A stretch of 6,468 nt of DNA from Bacillota bacterium (GTDB lineage: Bacteria; Bacillota; Bacilli; Alicyclobacillales; Alicyclobacillaceae): assembly GCA_021820805.1 (NCBI GenBank), contig JAKADF010000203.1:1-6468 (forward strand). The letters run 5' to 3'. The notes under the pieces are model-generated. The model saw only the letters and a program-made list of their open reading frames with translations, had not been told where the DNA came from and did not search any database. This document shows, piece after piece, positions 1 through 6,061 of the stretch; position 1 is the first letter of the stretch; every line of letters begins with the position of its first letter. The translations under genes and the position numbers were made by a program.

Positions 1-285
1 ACTCCATGTATTGGACCCATCCTGGCTTCGGTGCTCGTTTTAACAGCAACCCAGTCCACCTTCGGCGTTGCTTTAATTCTCGCCTATATTATTGGATTTG
101 CAATTCCTTTTTTCATTTTCGCATTCGCAATGGGATCCGTTCGTAAATTGGCAAAATACGGAGCCATTTTGTCAAAATTTGCAGGTTATCTGATGATTAT
201 TATGGGGGCGCTGCTCGCTAGTAATACACTGTCCAAAATTACAATTTGGTTAATCCAGCTATACGGCGGCTTCATCGGGTTTTAG
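1..285 (+). CDS. ccdA: CcdA/DsbD-type thiol-disulfide transporter, C-terminal part (5' end outside window)
   Basis: The reading frame is open from base 1 and ends at TAG 283-285, so this is the 3' end of a gene that starts left of the window. The first residues read TPCIGPILASVLVL. In CcdA this Cys-Pro/Gly-Pro motif sits in the fourth transmembrane helix and carries the second of the two membrane-embedded redox cysteines (Cys3 of the fragment). It is followed by two more hydrophobic segments, roughly residues 20-45 and 62-80, and a short tail ending GGFIGF, as in the six-helix CcdA proteins. CcdA carries electrons from cytosolic thioredoxin across the membrane to extracytoplasmic thiol-disulfide proteins used in cytochrome c maturation and, in Bacillus, in endospore formation. 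The GTG at 31 is internal, not the start. The gene converges on spo0A. A DsbD-like relative cannot be excluded because the N-terminal half is missing. Confidence 0.85.
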   Translation, partial: TPCIGPILASVLVLTATQSTFGVALILAYIIGFAIPFFIFAFAMGSVRKLAKYGAILSKFAGYLMIIMGALLASNTLSKITIWLIQLYGGFIGF

Positions 286-371
286 ACCGTTGCATCAAAA
301 TAGCCTTGACGGGGGTATAACTGTGCAGGTGATCTCTGATGGTCGCTCACAGCCACATAGTAGTGTATTTA

Positions 372-506
372 TTACACCGCTGTTGTTGTGCAAACCGTTG
401 CACTGTACTTAAGCAGCATGAACAGAATAAAGATGAAGAGGAACACGACTCCCAGCGAGTGGATACAGTCTCTTTTTAACGAAAAGACGAACATCACAAA
501 CTTCAC
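372..506 (-). CDS. Possible small single-pass membrane protein (44 codons, GTG start)
   Basis: A minus-strand frame runs from GTG 506-504 to TAA 374-372. It reads VKFVMFVFSLKRDCIHSLG, then a continuous hydrophobic segment (VVFLFIFILFMLL, about residues 20-32), then KYSATVCTTTAV. A GGAGG (522-518) lies 11 bases before the GTG, slightly far but usable. An in-frame TGA lies shortly upstream, so no longer version exists. Alternative starts are GTG at 497 and ATG at 494. The shape (short basic N-terminus, one membrane helix) superficially resembles small sporulation-cluster membrane proteins of the DUF4227/YqzK type, but the usual conserved C-terminal part is absent and I do not assign it. It lies downstream of the spo0A terminator on the same strand and would need its own promoter or read-through; no clear promoter is visible. 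It could be a chance ORF. Confidence 0.33.
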   Translation of the reverse strand: MKFVMFVFSLKRDCIHSLGVVFLFIFILFMLLKYSATVCTTTAV

Positions 507-518
507 GCTCGTCTTTTC
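481..518 (-). repeat. 10-bp inverted repeat enclosing the micro-ORF start
   Basis: GAAAAGACGA (481-490) and TCGTCTTTTC (509-518) are perfect reverse complements separated by 18 bases. In minus-strand RNA the 5' arm begins at the last base of the GGAGG Shine-Dalgarno and the GTG start of the small ORF lies in the loop. This could affect translation of the ORF. It could also be incidental, since four of the ten pairs are GC and the loop is large. Confidence 0.5.
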
Positions 519-534
519 CTCCGCACAGCCTCAT

Positions 535-564
535 GCTCGGTAAGGATGTGTGTCCTTACCGAGC
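535..564. repeat. Perfect 12-bp stem-loop, possible ccdA terminator
   Basis: GCTCGGTAAGGA (535-546), loop TGTGTG, TCCTTACCGAGC (553-564): a perfect 12-bp stem with 7 GC pairs. On the plus strand it is followed by CTTTCATG, only a short U-tract, so it is a plausible but weak intrinsic terminator for ccdA. On the minus strand no T-run follows, and the hairpin lies 12 bases ahead of the GGAGG of the small ORF. It was either a terminator or a leader structure; the sequence does not decide. Confidence 0.5.
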
Positions 565-607
565 CTTTCATGTGCGATTGACGTTGACGTCTTAGAACGG
601 GACAGCT

Positions 608-634
608 AAAAAAGAACACGACATCGCTGTCGTG
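608..634 (-). terminator. Intrinsic terminator of spo0A
   Basis: Read on the minus strand, CACGACA-GCGA-TGTCGTG forms a perfect 7-bp stem with a 4-base loop (634-617), followed by TTCTTTTTT (616-608). It starts 15 bases after the spo0A stop codon. On the plus strand the same stem is followed by GTTTTC, so it may also stop read-through from ccdA. Confidence 0.85.
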
Positions 635-649
635 GTTTTCATCAGAATT

Positions 650-1450
650 TCAACCCACTTTATGCTCCATCCTGAGCTTATCTGCAATCATCGCAATAAA
701 TTCCGAATTGGTCGGTTTCGTTTTGGAAGCACTTACGGTATAACCAAAAACATTACGTATTGCGTCCATATTTCCTCTTCCCCAAGCTACTTCAATCGAA
801 TGCCGAATCGCTCTTTCTACACGTGAAGGGGTGGTTTTATATCTTTCGGCTATCCTTGGATACAATACTTTTGTAATTGAGCCTAAGATTTCAACGTCAT
901 TAAATACAATGCCGATTGCTTCTCTCAGATAATGGTAGCCTTTAATATGTGCCGGTACACCAATTTCATGGATAATCTGTGTAATCTGAGCATCCACTGT
1001 TCTCTTCGACGACTGATTCGTTAATTGGGCAGAGTTCGTGGCGAACATTGAAGCAGTTGCTGCAACGGGAGCATTCGAACCATGAAAAACCTGACGAATA
1101 CGCTCAGTTAAAACAGGCATATCAAACGGCTTCAAAATAAAATATGAAACGCCAAGTTCTGCAGCACGCCGTGTTATGTTATCCTGACCAAATGCTGTAA
1201 GCATAATTACTTTTGGCGGTTTACTAGGCATTTCATTTAATCGTTCCAATGCACCAATACCGTCAAGAACAGGCATAATAATATCAAGAACTAATACATC
1301 CGGCTTTTTTTCACGAACGAGATCAAGAACTTCATTTCCGTTATGAGCAACGCCGCAAACTTCCATATCCTTTTGGGAAGAAATAAAATCAGCTAATATA
1401 TCCGCGAATTCATAATTGTCATCAGCAAGCAACACTTTTAAAAGCGACAT
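650..1450 (-). CDS. spo0A: Sporulation master response regulator Spo0A
   Basis: A 266-residue protein, essentially the usual family length (267 in B. subtilis). The N-terminal receiver domain (about 1-122) has acidic residues D10/D11, phospho-acceptor D56 in [11 protein letters not shown]85 in IMLTAFGQ and K107 in YFILKPFD. A variable linker (about 123-152) follows. The C-terminal Spo0A DNA-binding domain (about 153-266) includes [20 protein letters not shown], the recognition-helix region [20 protein letters not shown] and the terminal [16 protein letters not shown], all near-identical to known Spo0A. Phosphorylated through the phosphorelay, Spo0A binds 0A boxes to repress abrB-like genes and activate spoII operons. 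I chose ATG 1450 ([12 protein letters not shown]) because it aligns with the family start; the frame runs open to 1561, but that extension is not homologous and covers the promoter. The stop is TGA 652-650. Likely regulation is by sigma-H and Spo0A itself. Confidence 0.98.
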   Translation of the reverse strand: MSLLKVLLADDNYEFADILADFISSQKDMEVCGVAHNGNEVLDLVREKKPDVLVLDIIMPVLDGIGALERLNEMPSKPPKVIMLTAFGQDNITRRAAELGVSYFILKPFDMPVLTERIRQVFHGSNAPVAATASMFATNSAQLTNQSSKRTVDAQITQIIHEIGVPAHIKGYHYLREAIGIVFNDVEILGSITKVLYPRIAERYKTTPSRVERAIRHSIEVAWGRGNMDAIRNVFGYTVSASKTKPTNSEFIAMIADKLRMEHKVG

Positions 1451-1460
1451 TAAAAAAATA

Positions 1461-1467
1461 CCCCCCC
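1461..1467 (-). promoter_or_regulatory. G7 Shine-Dalgarno of spo0A
   Basis: On the minus strand a run of seven G (1467-1461) is followed by TATTTTTTTA and then ATG 1450. The G-run is 10 bases from the start and is the only candidate ribosome-binding site for the family-consistent start. It is a wobble-type match to the anti-Shine-Dalgarno rather than AGGAGG. Confidence 0.6.
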
Positions 1468-1485
1468 GAACGATTTCGCTCATAC

Positions 1486-1515
1486 AATTTCGACAATGGC
1501 TCGAAGGAGTCCTCC
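1486..1515 (-). promoter_or_regulatory. Candidate sigma-H promoter of spo0A
   Basis: On the minus strand GGAGGACTC (1515-1507) matches the RNAGGA core of the sigma-H -35 element, and GTCGAAATT (1494-1486) resembles the -10 RNNGAATWW with one core mismatch. The spacer is 12 bases, within the usual 11-12. The predicted start near 1480 would leave a leader of about 30 bases before the ATG. In B. subtilis spo0A has a sigma-H promoter (Ps) at the equivalent place. No good sigma-A promoter was seen in the spo0A upstream region. Confidence 0.55.
1489..1495 (-). promoter_or_regulatory. Spo0A box overlapping the spo0A -10 element
   Basis: TGTCGAA on the minus strand is a perfect match to the Spo0A-binding heptamer (TGNCGAA). 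It overlaps the candidate sigma-H -10 element, a position suited to autogenous control by Spo0A~P. Confidence 0.6.
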
Positions 1516-1550
1516 CAAATCCAAGAAATACTTTTCGCCGTAAATGCAGG

Positions 1551-2873
1551 TTATTCGACAAAATTCGACATTGCTGCGATTGTTCGACTTTCTAATACAC
1601 TATTCATACCTTGGTCGTTCACATGTTTTGCCGCATTAAGCATCCATTCTGCATACACACCGTATCCTCGAGTTGGATCCGATACAAAAACATGAGTTAC
1701 TGCTCCAATGAGCTTGCCGTCTTGAATAATCGGGCTTCCACTCATTCCTTGCACTATGCCTCCAGTTGCGAAAAGCAGTCTGGGATCTGTCACCTTTACA
1801 ACCATGCTTTTCGTGTTTGGGATTTCTTGACGAGCTAAATCTTCAATCTGAACGGAGAATTCTTCTACTTGTTGGCCTTTAAGAACGGTTAAAATTTTCG
1901 CATTTCCTACGTGTACCTCGCTCGGCAATGCAATGGGAATTGGAGTATGCAAATATGCATGGGATGGTTCTTGCTTCATAAATCCAAAAACACCGTAATC
2001 AGAATTCAAGTAAATATTACCGATTAAGCCGCTTTGAGCTACGAAACTTCCTTTTTTCTCTCCAGGCTGCCCAGGCGCACCTTTCACGACACCTGTGATT
2101 TGCGCTCCTAATAAATCGCCTGTACCATTTATGCGCATCCCTGTATCCGCATCTGTAATCACGTGGCCGAGTGCACCAAATCGGTGGTGGACTGAATCGT
2201 AAAAAGTAAGAGTACCGACGCCCGCAGTTTTATCACGCACATACAGCCCAAGATGGTGTTTTCCGCCGGCATCCTTTGCGGGAGTAACTTGAAGAACTTT
2301 GTGCTCAGATCCTCGACGAACAGTCAGTTCTACAGATGTGCCCGCACGTTCCGTCCACGTTCTGACATCATCAGCTTTTAAAACAGTGTGTCCGTCAATT
2401 CGTTCAATAATGTCTCCAACTTGAATGTGTGCCTTGCCGGCAGGGGATATATTCGTTGCTCTTCTGTCATACCCCACTACCATTGCTCCGTGTGTAAATA
2501 AACGGATACCCACCGATTGTCCGCCCGCATAAACATACTCTGGTGGAACGACTTTGACGCGAACCGATTTCCATGGCAAGAAACCAAACAGCTTTGTTTT
2601 AACAGTTGCCTCACCAACCTGGTTTGCGAATACAGCAAGTTCACGTTTATGATGATGAACACTTGGAAAGGCGTGAACAATGCGCACATTTGAAGAAATG
2701 GCTTTGGAATTCGCAGTCAGATATATTGGAAGGTTCGCCCTCTGATTTACTGGCATCTCGAAGTCGCTCGGATAAGAGGTCATCTGCTCAACTGGCGGCG
2801 ATAGACAAACTGCTGCGAATAACACTGCGCACATCAGTTTGGTTCGTCCAACATGGAACCGTCGCTGTTTCAC
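1551..2873 (-). CDS. spoIVB: Stage IV sporulation serine protease SpoIVB (S55 family, PDZ)
   Basis: A protein of 440 residues from GTG 2873 (426 in B. subtilis). It has a basic N-terminus with a membrane-anchor/signal segment (about residues 12-26), a linker domain, a PDZ domain (about 115-200, with the core [16 protein letters not shown]) and the S55 protease domain. The catalytic triad is recognisable as His237 in GALGH, Asp363 in KVTDP and Ser378 in GMSGSP; the terminal [10 protein letters not shown] motif is also typical. SpoIVB is made in the forespore, secreted into the intermembrane space and cleaves SpoIVFA (also SpoIIQ), which releases SpoIVFB to process pro-sigma-K. The GTG lies 9 bases after AAGGGGG; a TTG one codon upstream (2876) is the alternative start. 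The gene is 87 bp from recN, with its own candidate promoter, and its last codons carry Spo0A boxes for the next gene. Confidence 0.97.
   Translation of the reverse strand: MKQRRFHVGRTKLMCAVLFAAVCLSPPVEQMTSYPSDFEMPVNQRANLPIYLTANSKAISSNVRIVHAFPSVHHHKRELAVFANQVGEATVKTKLFGFLPWKSVRVKVVPPEYVYAGGQSVGIRLFTHGAMVVGYDRRATNISPAGKAHIQVGDIIERIDGHTVLKADDVRTWTERAGTSVELTVRRGSEHKVLQVTPAKDAGGKHHLGLYVRDKTAGVGTLTFYDSVHHRFGALGHVITDADTGMRINGTGDLLGAQITGVVKGAPGQPGEKKGSFVAQSGLIGNIYLNSDYGVFGFMKQEPSHAYLHTPIPIALPSEVHVGNAKILTVLKGQQVEEFSVQIEDLARQEIPNTKSMVVKVTDPRLLFATGGIVQGMSGSPIIQDGKLIGAVTHVFVSDPTRGYGVYAEWMLNAAKHVNDQGMNSVLESRTIAAMSNFVE
1554..1570 (-). promoter_or_regulatory. Tandem Spo0A boxes at the 3' end of spoIVB
   Basis: Two perfect TGTCGAA heptamers on the minus strand (1570-1564 and 1560-1554) stand head-to-tail with starts exactly 10 bp apart, one helical turn. 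They lie within the last spoIVB codons (for MSNFVE). They are about 40-55 bp upstream of the candidate sigma-H -35 element. A further near-match, AGTCGAA at 1589-1583, lies 19 bp farther upstream. The spacing suits cooperative Spo0A~P dimer binding upstream of spo0A. Confidence 0.68.
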
Positions 2874-2882
2874 CAATATCCG

Positions 2883-2889
2883 CCCCCTT
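2883..2889 (-). promoter_or_regulatory. Ribosome-binding site of spoIVB
   Basis: AAGGGGG (2889-2883, minus strand) lies 9 bases before GTG 2873 and 6 bases before TTG 2876. Both spacings work, so the site does not by itself decide the start; I preferred the commoner GTG codon. Confidence 0.6.
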
Positions 2890-2896
2890 CGATATT

Positions 2897-2929
2897 TACC
2901 TTAGGCGTTTGTCGTGTGCTACTAAGGTA
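2897..2929 (-). repeat. 8-bp stem-loop in the spoIVB leader
   Basis: TACCTTAG (2897-2904) and CTAAGGTA (2922-2929) are perfect reverse complements around a 17-base loop. On the minus-strand transcript the hairpin would fold near the 5' end of the spoIVB leader and end 7 bases before the Shine-Dalgarno. No T-run follows in either direction, so it is not an intrinsic terminator of recN. An mRNA-stabilising leader hairpin or a protein operator are both possible. Confidence 0.5.
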
Positions 2930-2943
2930 CCCTCAGAACGGGG

Positions 2944-2973
2944 CATTATGTTGCGAAAACCTACCTGTATTGA
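2944..2973 (-). promoter_or_regulatory. Candidate forespore sigma-G promoter of spoIVB
   Basis: On the minus strand TCAATA (2973-2968) and CATAATG (2950-2944) are separated by 17 bases. This resembles the sigma-G pattern GHATR-N18-CATNHTA, with one mismatch in each element and a spacer one base short. It overlaps the recN stop codon. The predicted start near 2937 would give a leader of about 65 bases. B. subtilis spoIVB is transcribed by sigma-F/sigma-G in the forespore, which supports the call. Confidence 0.5.
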
Positions 2974-4679
2974 CGAATCAAAGCGATATCGCGAAAGCTT
3001 GCCAAGAGAGCAACTGCATGGCTGTGCGCTGTTTCATCGGATCCGCCCCGTCCAATTAGACGTGCAACTTCATCGATGCGTCCTGCCTCGTCCAAACAAG
3101 AAACAGAGGTTGTTGTCGCATCTTTTGTTTCAGTTTTCAGAGTCATGAAGTGATGCTCCCCAGCCGCAGCAATTTGAGCTGAATGGGTTACACACAGAAC
3201 TTGTCTCGTCGATCCGATTTTTAAAAGCTGTTTAGCAATCGCTAAAGCCGCGTCACCGCTTACCCCGGTATCTATTTCATCAAAAATTAATGTATCTAAG
3301 TCATCAACTTCAGCCAGAACTGATTTTATCGCGAGTAGTGTTCGCGAAAGTTCGCCTCCTGATGCGACCTTTTGGAGCGGTTTAGGTAATTCTCCTTTAT
3401 TTGCAGAAAATAAAAATGAAACAGTGTCTAACCCCTTCGCACTAAAGGTTTTTTCATATTTTTCCGGCTCAGGTAAAGCCACATCAATCATAAATTTTGC
3501 ACTTGGCATATTTAAAATCCGCAAAACTTGTTCAACTTGTGAGCTAAGTTCTTTTGCAATGCGATTCCTTTTTGCATGCAATTTAAGGGATATTTCTTCT
3601 AATCGAGCGCTTTTCTTCTTAAATACAGCTTCCAAATTTAAAATATGCTCTGCGTGGCTTTCCAGATGAAACAATTCTTCCTTCGCATTTTCCAGATGAT
3701 GCAAAACATCTTTTGTACTTGGGCCATATTTTCGTGTTAATGAACGAATTTCTACTAAACGGCCTTCAACACGGTTTAGAGCTTCTGGATCAATCTCGAT
3801 ATTTTGTGCATATTTTTGTATTTCCCTTAGTGCTTCACCTATGTAAACATCCGCATTTTGCAAAAGTGAATAAGCCTCCTGCAATCCCTCGTCGTGATGA
3901 AGTGCAGCAGATACCTCAGTTACAGCGGCGGCTACCATGCTAACCGCACCACCAGCACTTTCCGTTCCTTCAAGTGCTGTCAGCGCCGATTCGATAGCTC
4001 CCGAAATTTTGTCCTGGTAATGCAGTTTTTGACGTTTTACTCGAAGGTTTTCTTCTTCATTCTCCATAACAGCAGCCGATTCTATTTCTTCTATCTGAAA
4101 TTTTAGGATATCCATTCGTCTTATGCGCTCTTGTTCATTCATTTCCGCTGATTCGAGATTATGCTTAGCTTCTTTCCATTCTTGATATGCCAGCCCAACA
4201 TCATCAACGAAAGATCCTAAGCTTCCAAACAAATCCAACATGCGCATTTGCTCTTCAGGTCGCAAGAGCCCTTGATTGTCGTGTTGACCATGCTGCTGAA
4301 CAAGGCACATACCCAGCTCTCGCATCATTTGTACTGTAGCTATTCGTCCATTTATACGACAAACTGTCCGTCCATTTCGGTAAAGTTGTCTTGTCAGCAA
4401 AATTTCATCTGATTCAAGAGCCAGCCCCCACTCAGAGAGCAGTGCCTTAATTTTATTGCCGGAACCGTGCACCTCAAATAACGCCTCAACATACGCATCA
4501 CTTGCACCATTTCGAATCCAATCAGTTGACCAGCGGTTTCCAAGCAGAAGTCCAATCGCATCCAGAAGTATAGACTTACCAGCACCTGTCTCCCCCGTAA
4601 ATACATGAAGACCATCTTTGAATTGCAAATGAATAGACTCGATTAGCGCAATACGCGCAACAGACAATTCCAAGAGCAT
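2961..4679 (-). CDS. recN: DNA double-strand-break repair ATPase RecN
   Basis: A 572-residue SMC-like protein, near the family's usual length. Walker A is GETGAGKS (29-36), with the N-terminal head running to about residue 150 and including the conserved VQQHGQHDNQGLL (127-138). Predicted coiled-coil arms (about 160-235 and 330-385) flank a middle hinge-like part. The C-terminal head carries the ABC signature SGGELSR (440-446), Walker B LIFDEIDTG (464-472) and the VLCVTHSAQIAA segment (494-505). RecN gathers at DNA double-strand breaks and acts with RecA in recombinational repair. ATG 4679 follows GGGGG at 4691-4687 with a 7-base gap. It starts 23 bp after nadK and probably shares its transcript. 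No LexA-type box was seen just upstream. ArgR, which precedes recN in Bacillus, is not present. Confidence 0.97.
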   Translation of the reverse strand: MLLELSVARIALIESIHLQFKDGLHVFTGETGAGKSILLDAIGLLLGNRWSTDWIRNGASDAYVEALFEVHGSGNKIKALLSEWGLALESDEILLTRQLYRNGRTVCRINGRIATVQMMRELGMCLVQQHGQHDNQGLLRPEEQMRMLDLFGSLGSFVDDVGLAYQEWKEAKHNLESAEMNEQERIRRMDILKFQIEEIESAAVMENEEENLRVKRQKLHYQDKISGAIESALTALEGTESAGGAVSMVAAAVTEVSAALHHDEGLQEAYSLLQNADVYIGEALREIQKYAQNIEIDPEALNRVEGRLVEIRSLTRKYGPSTKDVLHHLENAKEELFHLESHAEHILNLEAVFKKKSARLEEISLKLHAKRNRIAKELSSQVEQVLRILNMPSAKFMIDVALPEPEKYEKTFSAKGLDTVSFLFSANKGELPKPLQKVASGGELSRTLLAIKSVLAEVDDLDTLIFDEIDTGVSGDAALAIAKQLLKIGSTRQVLCVTHSAQIAAAGEHHFMTLKTETKDATTTSVSCLDEAGRIDEVARLIGRGGSDETAHSHAVALLASFRDIALIRQYR

Positions 4680-4702
4680 CGCAATTCCCCCAAATCACGA
4701 CA

Positions 4703-5560
4703 TCATGTTTGACGATACAGCAACCCCGTATTATGTAACTTTTGCCTTAGAACTGTAAAAAACTCACGATCACGCCATTTCACAAGGGTCGTATGATAAT
4801 CGGATCGCTTAATGCGTATGACATCTTCAGGCTCAAGGCGAACTCCAACCTGGCCGTCGATGGTTAGACACAAATCGTGATGCGCCGCATGGACTCGAAG
4901 TTCAGTTTCCTGTTTATCGTCAATCACGAAAGGTCTTGAAAAAAGCGTATGGGGGCATATCGGCGTGACTACCATCACTTGTAAATGAGGGCTCACAATC
5001 GGCCCTCCACAAGATAATGAGTAAGCTGTCGACCCGGTTGGAGTAGAAATAATAACCCCGTCCCCGCTAAATGTATCTACGTAAATACCATCAACATGTA
5101 CATCAATTGTAACCATCCGCGCAAAAGAACCTTTTGTTATACCTATATCGTTTAAACCAATGCCTGTACGAATCCTTTTTCCCTGGCGGAATACTGAAGC
5201 CTCAATCATTAATCTGTTTTCGAGGTCATACTCACACTCAATTACACGTCGAACAGCTTCTTCTACATCGTCTGGTTCTGATTCTGTTAGAAACCCCAAA
5301 TGTCCAACATTCACCCCCAAAATCGGAATACCAAGCGGTGCAAGCTGCCGTGCAACTCCAAGCAAAGTTCCATCCCCGCCTAGGACAAACGCTAATTCAA
5401 CATCCCTTAAACGCTCAAGCGATTTTTCTGCTTCAACCCCTACACCAACTTCAAGCTCAAATACGGTAATATTAGCAGATTCTAAAAGGGGAGTAATATG
5501 TTCAATAATGGAACATGCTTCTGGTTTCGCTTGGTTATATAATAAAGCAATACATCGCAC
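4703..5560 (-). CDS. nadK: NAD kinase (ATP-NAD kinase)
   Basis: A 285-residue protein of normal length. It has the NAD kinase GGDGT motif (61-65; catalytic Asp63), the LND motif (136-138, in the place of the usual NE), and the nucleotide-binding and dimer segment GDGVIISTPTGSTAYSLS (166-183), followed by GGP and, near the C-terminus, DGQ (235-237). The enzyme phosphorylates NAD+ to NADP+ in the cytosol, supplying NADP(H) for biosynthesis and redox defence. The start is GTG 5560 with a strong GGGGAGGG site ending 8 bases before it. The gene lies 38 bp downstream of the uncharacterised 138-residue gene and 23 bp upstream of recN, consistent with one operon. In Paenibacillus-like genomes, to my memory, nadK also lies between tlyA and recN. 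Confidence 0.97.
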   Translation of the reverse strand: MRCIALLYNQAKPEACSIIEHITPLLESANITVFELEVGVGVEAEKSLERLRDVELAFVLGGDGTLLGVARQLAPLGIPILGVNVGHLGFLTESEPDDVEEAVRRVIECEYDLENRLMIEASVFRQGKRIRTGIGLNDIGITKGSFARMVTIDVHVDGIYVDTFSGDGVIISTPTGSTAYSLSCGGPIVSPHLQVMVVTPICPHTLFSRPFVIDDKQETELRVHAAHHDLCLTIDGQVGVRLEPEDVIRIKRSDYHTTLVKWRDREFFTVLRQKLHNTGLLYRQT

Positions 5561-5598
5561 GCGAGTTGCCCTCCCCTTGTTGGAAAAAACCTAAAAAA

Positions 5599-6015
5599 TC
5601 ATTGTCTGTACATGACCATAATGGCACACGCAATCCCACTTGCAAACCAAATTGCTCGCTGAATCACACGACGAAATGACACGAACCGCGGCGGCGAAAT
5701 TTCAAAATCGATTTCCCGAATCTGTTCTGTATGAACATTCACTTCTAAAATTCCATGGACTGCAAAAACGCTGTAAATTGGATACCATGTATAAAAAATC
5801 TGCTCTTTATCCAATAGCTGTTCCTTTTCTTCACTCACTAGCACCGCATAATATTTGCCAAACTTACGGACTATAAAATCTGCAACCAACTTTTCCTGGA
5901 TAACTTCTTTGTCATAGTATGCAGAAAAACCCGCTATACCAGAAGAACGCACAATTTCATATCCATTATCCTCTAACCAATCTCTTGCAATATGCAAATG
6001 TCCATTTAGAGCCAC
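5599..6015 (-). CDS. Uncharacterised protein, degenerate PD-(D/E)XK-like fold with C-terminal membrane helix
   Basis: No confident family name. I chose GTG 6015 because GAGGT (6027-6023) ends 7 bases before it; an in-frame GTG at 6024 would overlap that site. The resulting protein has 138 residues. An N-terminal helix (HIARDWLEDNGYEIV) is followed by strands: ADFIVRKFGKYYAVLVSEE (about 45-63), then a helical stretch, then the strands GILEVNV and IREIDFEI, and finally a hydrophobic helix (about 118-134) with a short tail (YRQ). The strand order resembles small Firmicutes proteins with a PD-(D/E)XK nuclease-like core, where the ADFIV strand is followed by a YVAEVK-type strand. Here the positions of the catalytic Glu and Lys read Leu59 and Ser61, so if the relationship is real it is probably inactive. 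It sits in the operon between tlyA and nadK. The membrane helix suggests a tail-anchored or membrane-associated protein. Confidence 0.85.
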   Translation of the reverse strand: MALNGHLHIARDWLEDNGYEIVRSSGIAGFSAYYDKEVIQEKLVADFIVRKFGKYYAVLVSEEKEQLLDKEQIFYTWYPIYSVFAVHGILEVNVHTEQIREIDFEISPPRFVSFRRVIQRAIWFASGIACAIMVMYRQ

Positions 6016-6061
6016 AGTATACACCTCAACTTACATGGTGTTCACTGGAGTGACGTTTTTC

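Larger units (their letters stand above)
286..649. other. Intergenic region between convergent ccdA and spo0A
   Basis: This 364-base stretch holds no large gene. It contains a possible 44-codon minus-strand membrane ORF (372-506), a 10-bp inverted repeat around that ORF's start (481-518), a perfect 12-bp hairpin (535-564) and the spo0A terminator (608-634). In 286-371 I see nothing convincing beyond a weak, non-contiguous stem. Three TTGACG -35-like hexamers (306, 578 and 584) lack good partners. No known structured RNA or riboswitch was recognised. Confidence 0.6.

Noticed and set aside
306..321. TTGACG followed by TATAAC just after ccdA
   Set aside because: The two hexamers are only a few bases apart, so they cannot serve as -35 and -10 of one promoter.
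286..402. Direct repeat ACCGTTGCA at 286-294 and 394-402 as a possible mobile-element or attachment remnant
   Set aside because: It is only 9 bp, without inverted ends, a transposase or a target-site pattern.
388..403. GTGCAA-ACCG-TTGCAC hairpin inside the micro-ORF
   Set aside because: Only 6 bp, no T-run and no supporting context; expected by chance at this length.
578..612. Plus-strand TTGACG (584-589) with TAAAAA 17 bases downstream as a promoter antisense to spo0A
   Set aside because: The -10 matches only 4 of 6 bases and lies inside the A-run of the spo0A terminator, so the match is probably low-complexity chance.
1451..1561. N-terminal extension of the Spo0A frame back to 1561, overlapping spoIVB
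   Set aside because: The extension is not homologous to Spo0A, covers the candidate sigma-H promoter and Spo0A boxes, and the protein from ATG 1450 has the normal family length and start.
2606..3148. 180-codon plus-strand frame across spoIVB and recN
   Set aside because: It is the antisense shadow of two strongly conserved genes, spans their junction and has no recognisable motif or ribosome-binding site.
6042..6060. TCACT-GG-AGTGA followed by CGTTTTTC as a plus-strand terminator between tlyA and the next gene
   Set aside because: The stem has 5 bp and only a 2-base centre, and no plus-strand gene would end there; better seen as a short palindrome in an operon gap.
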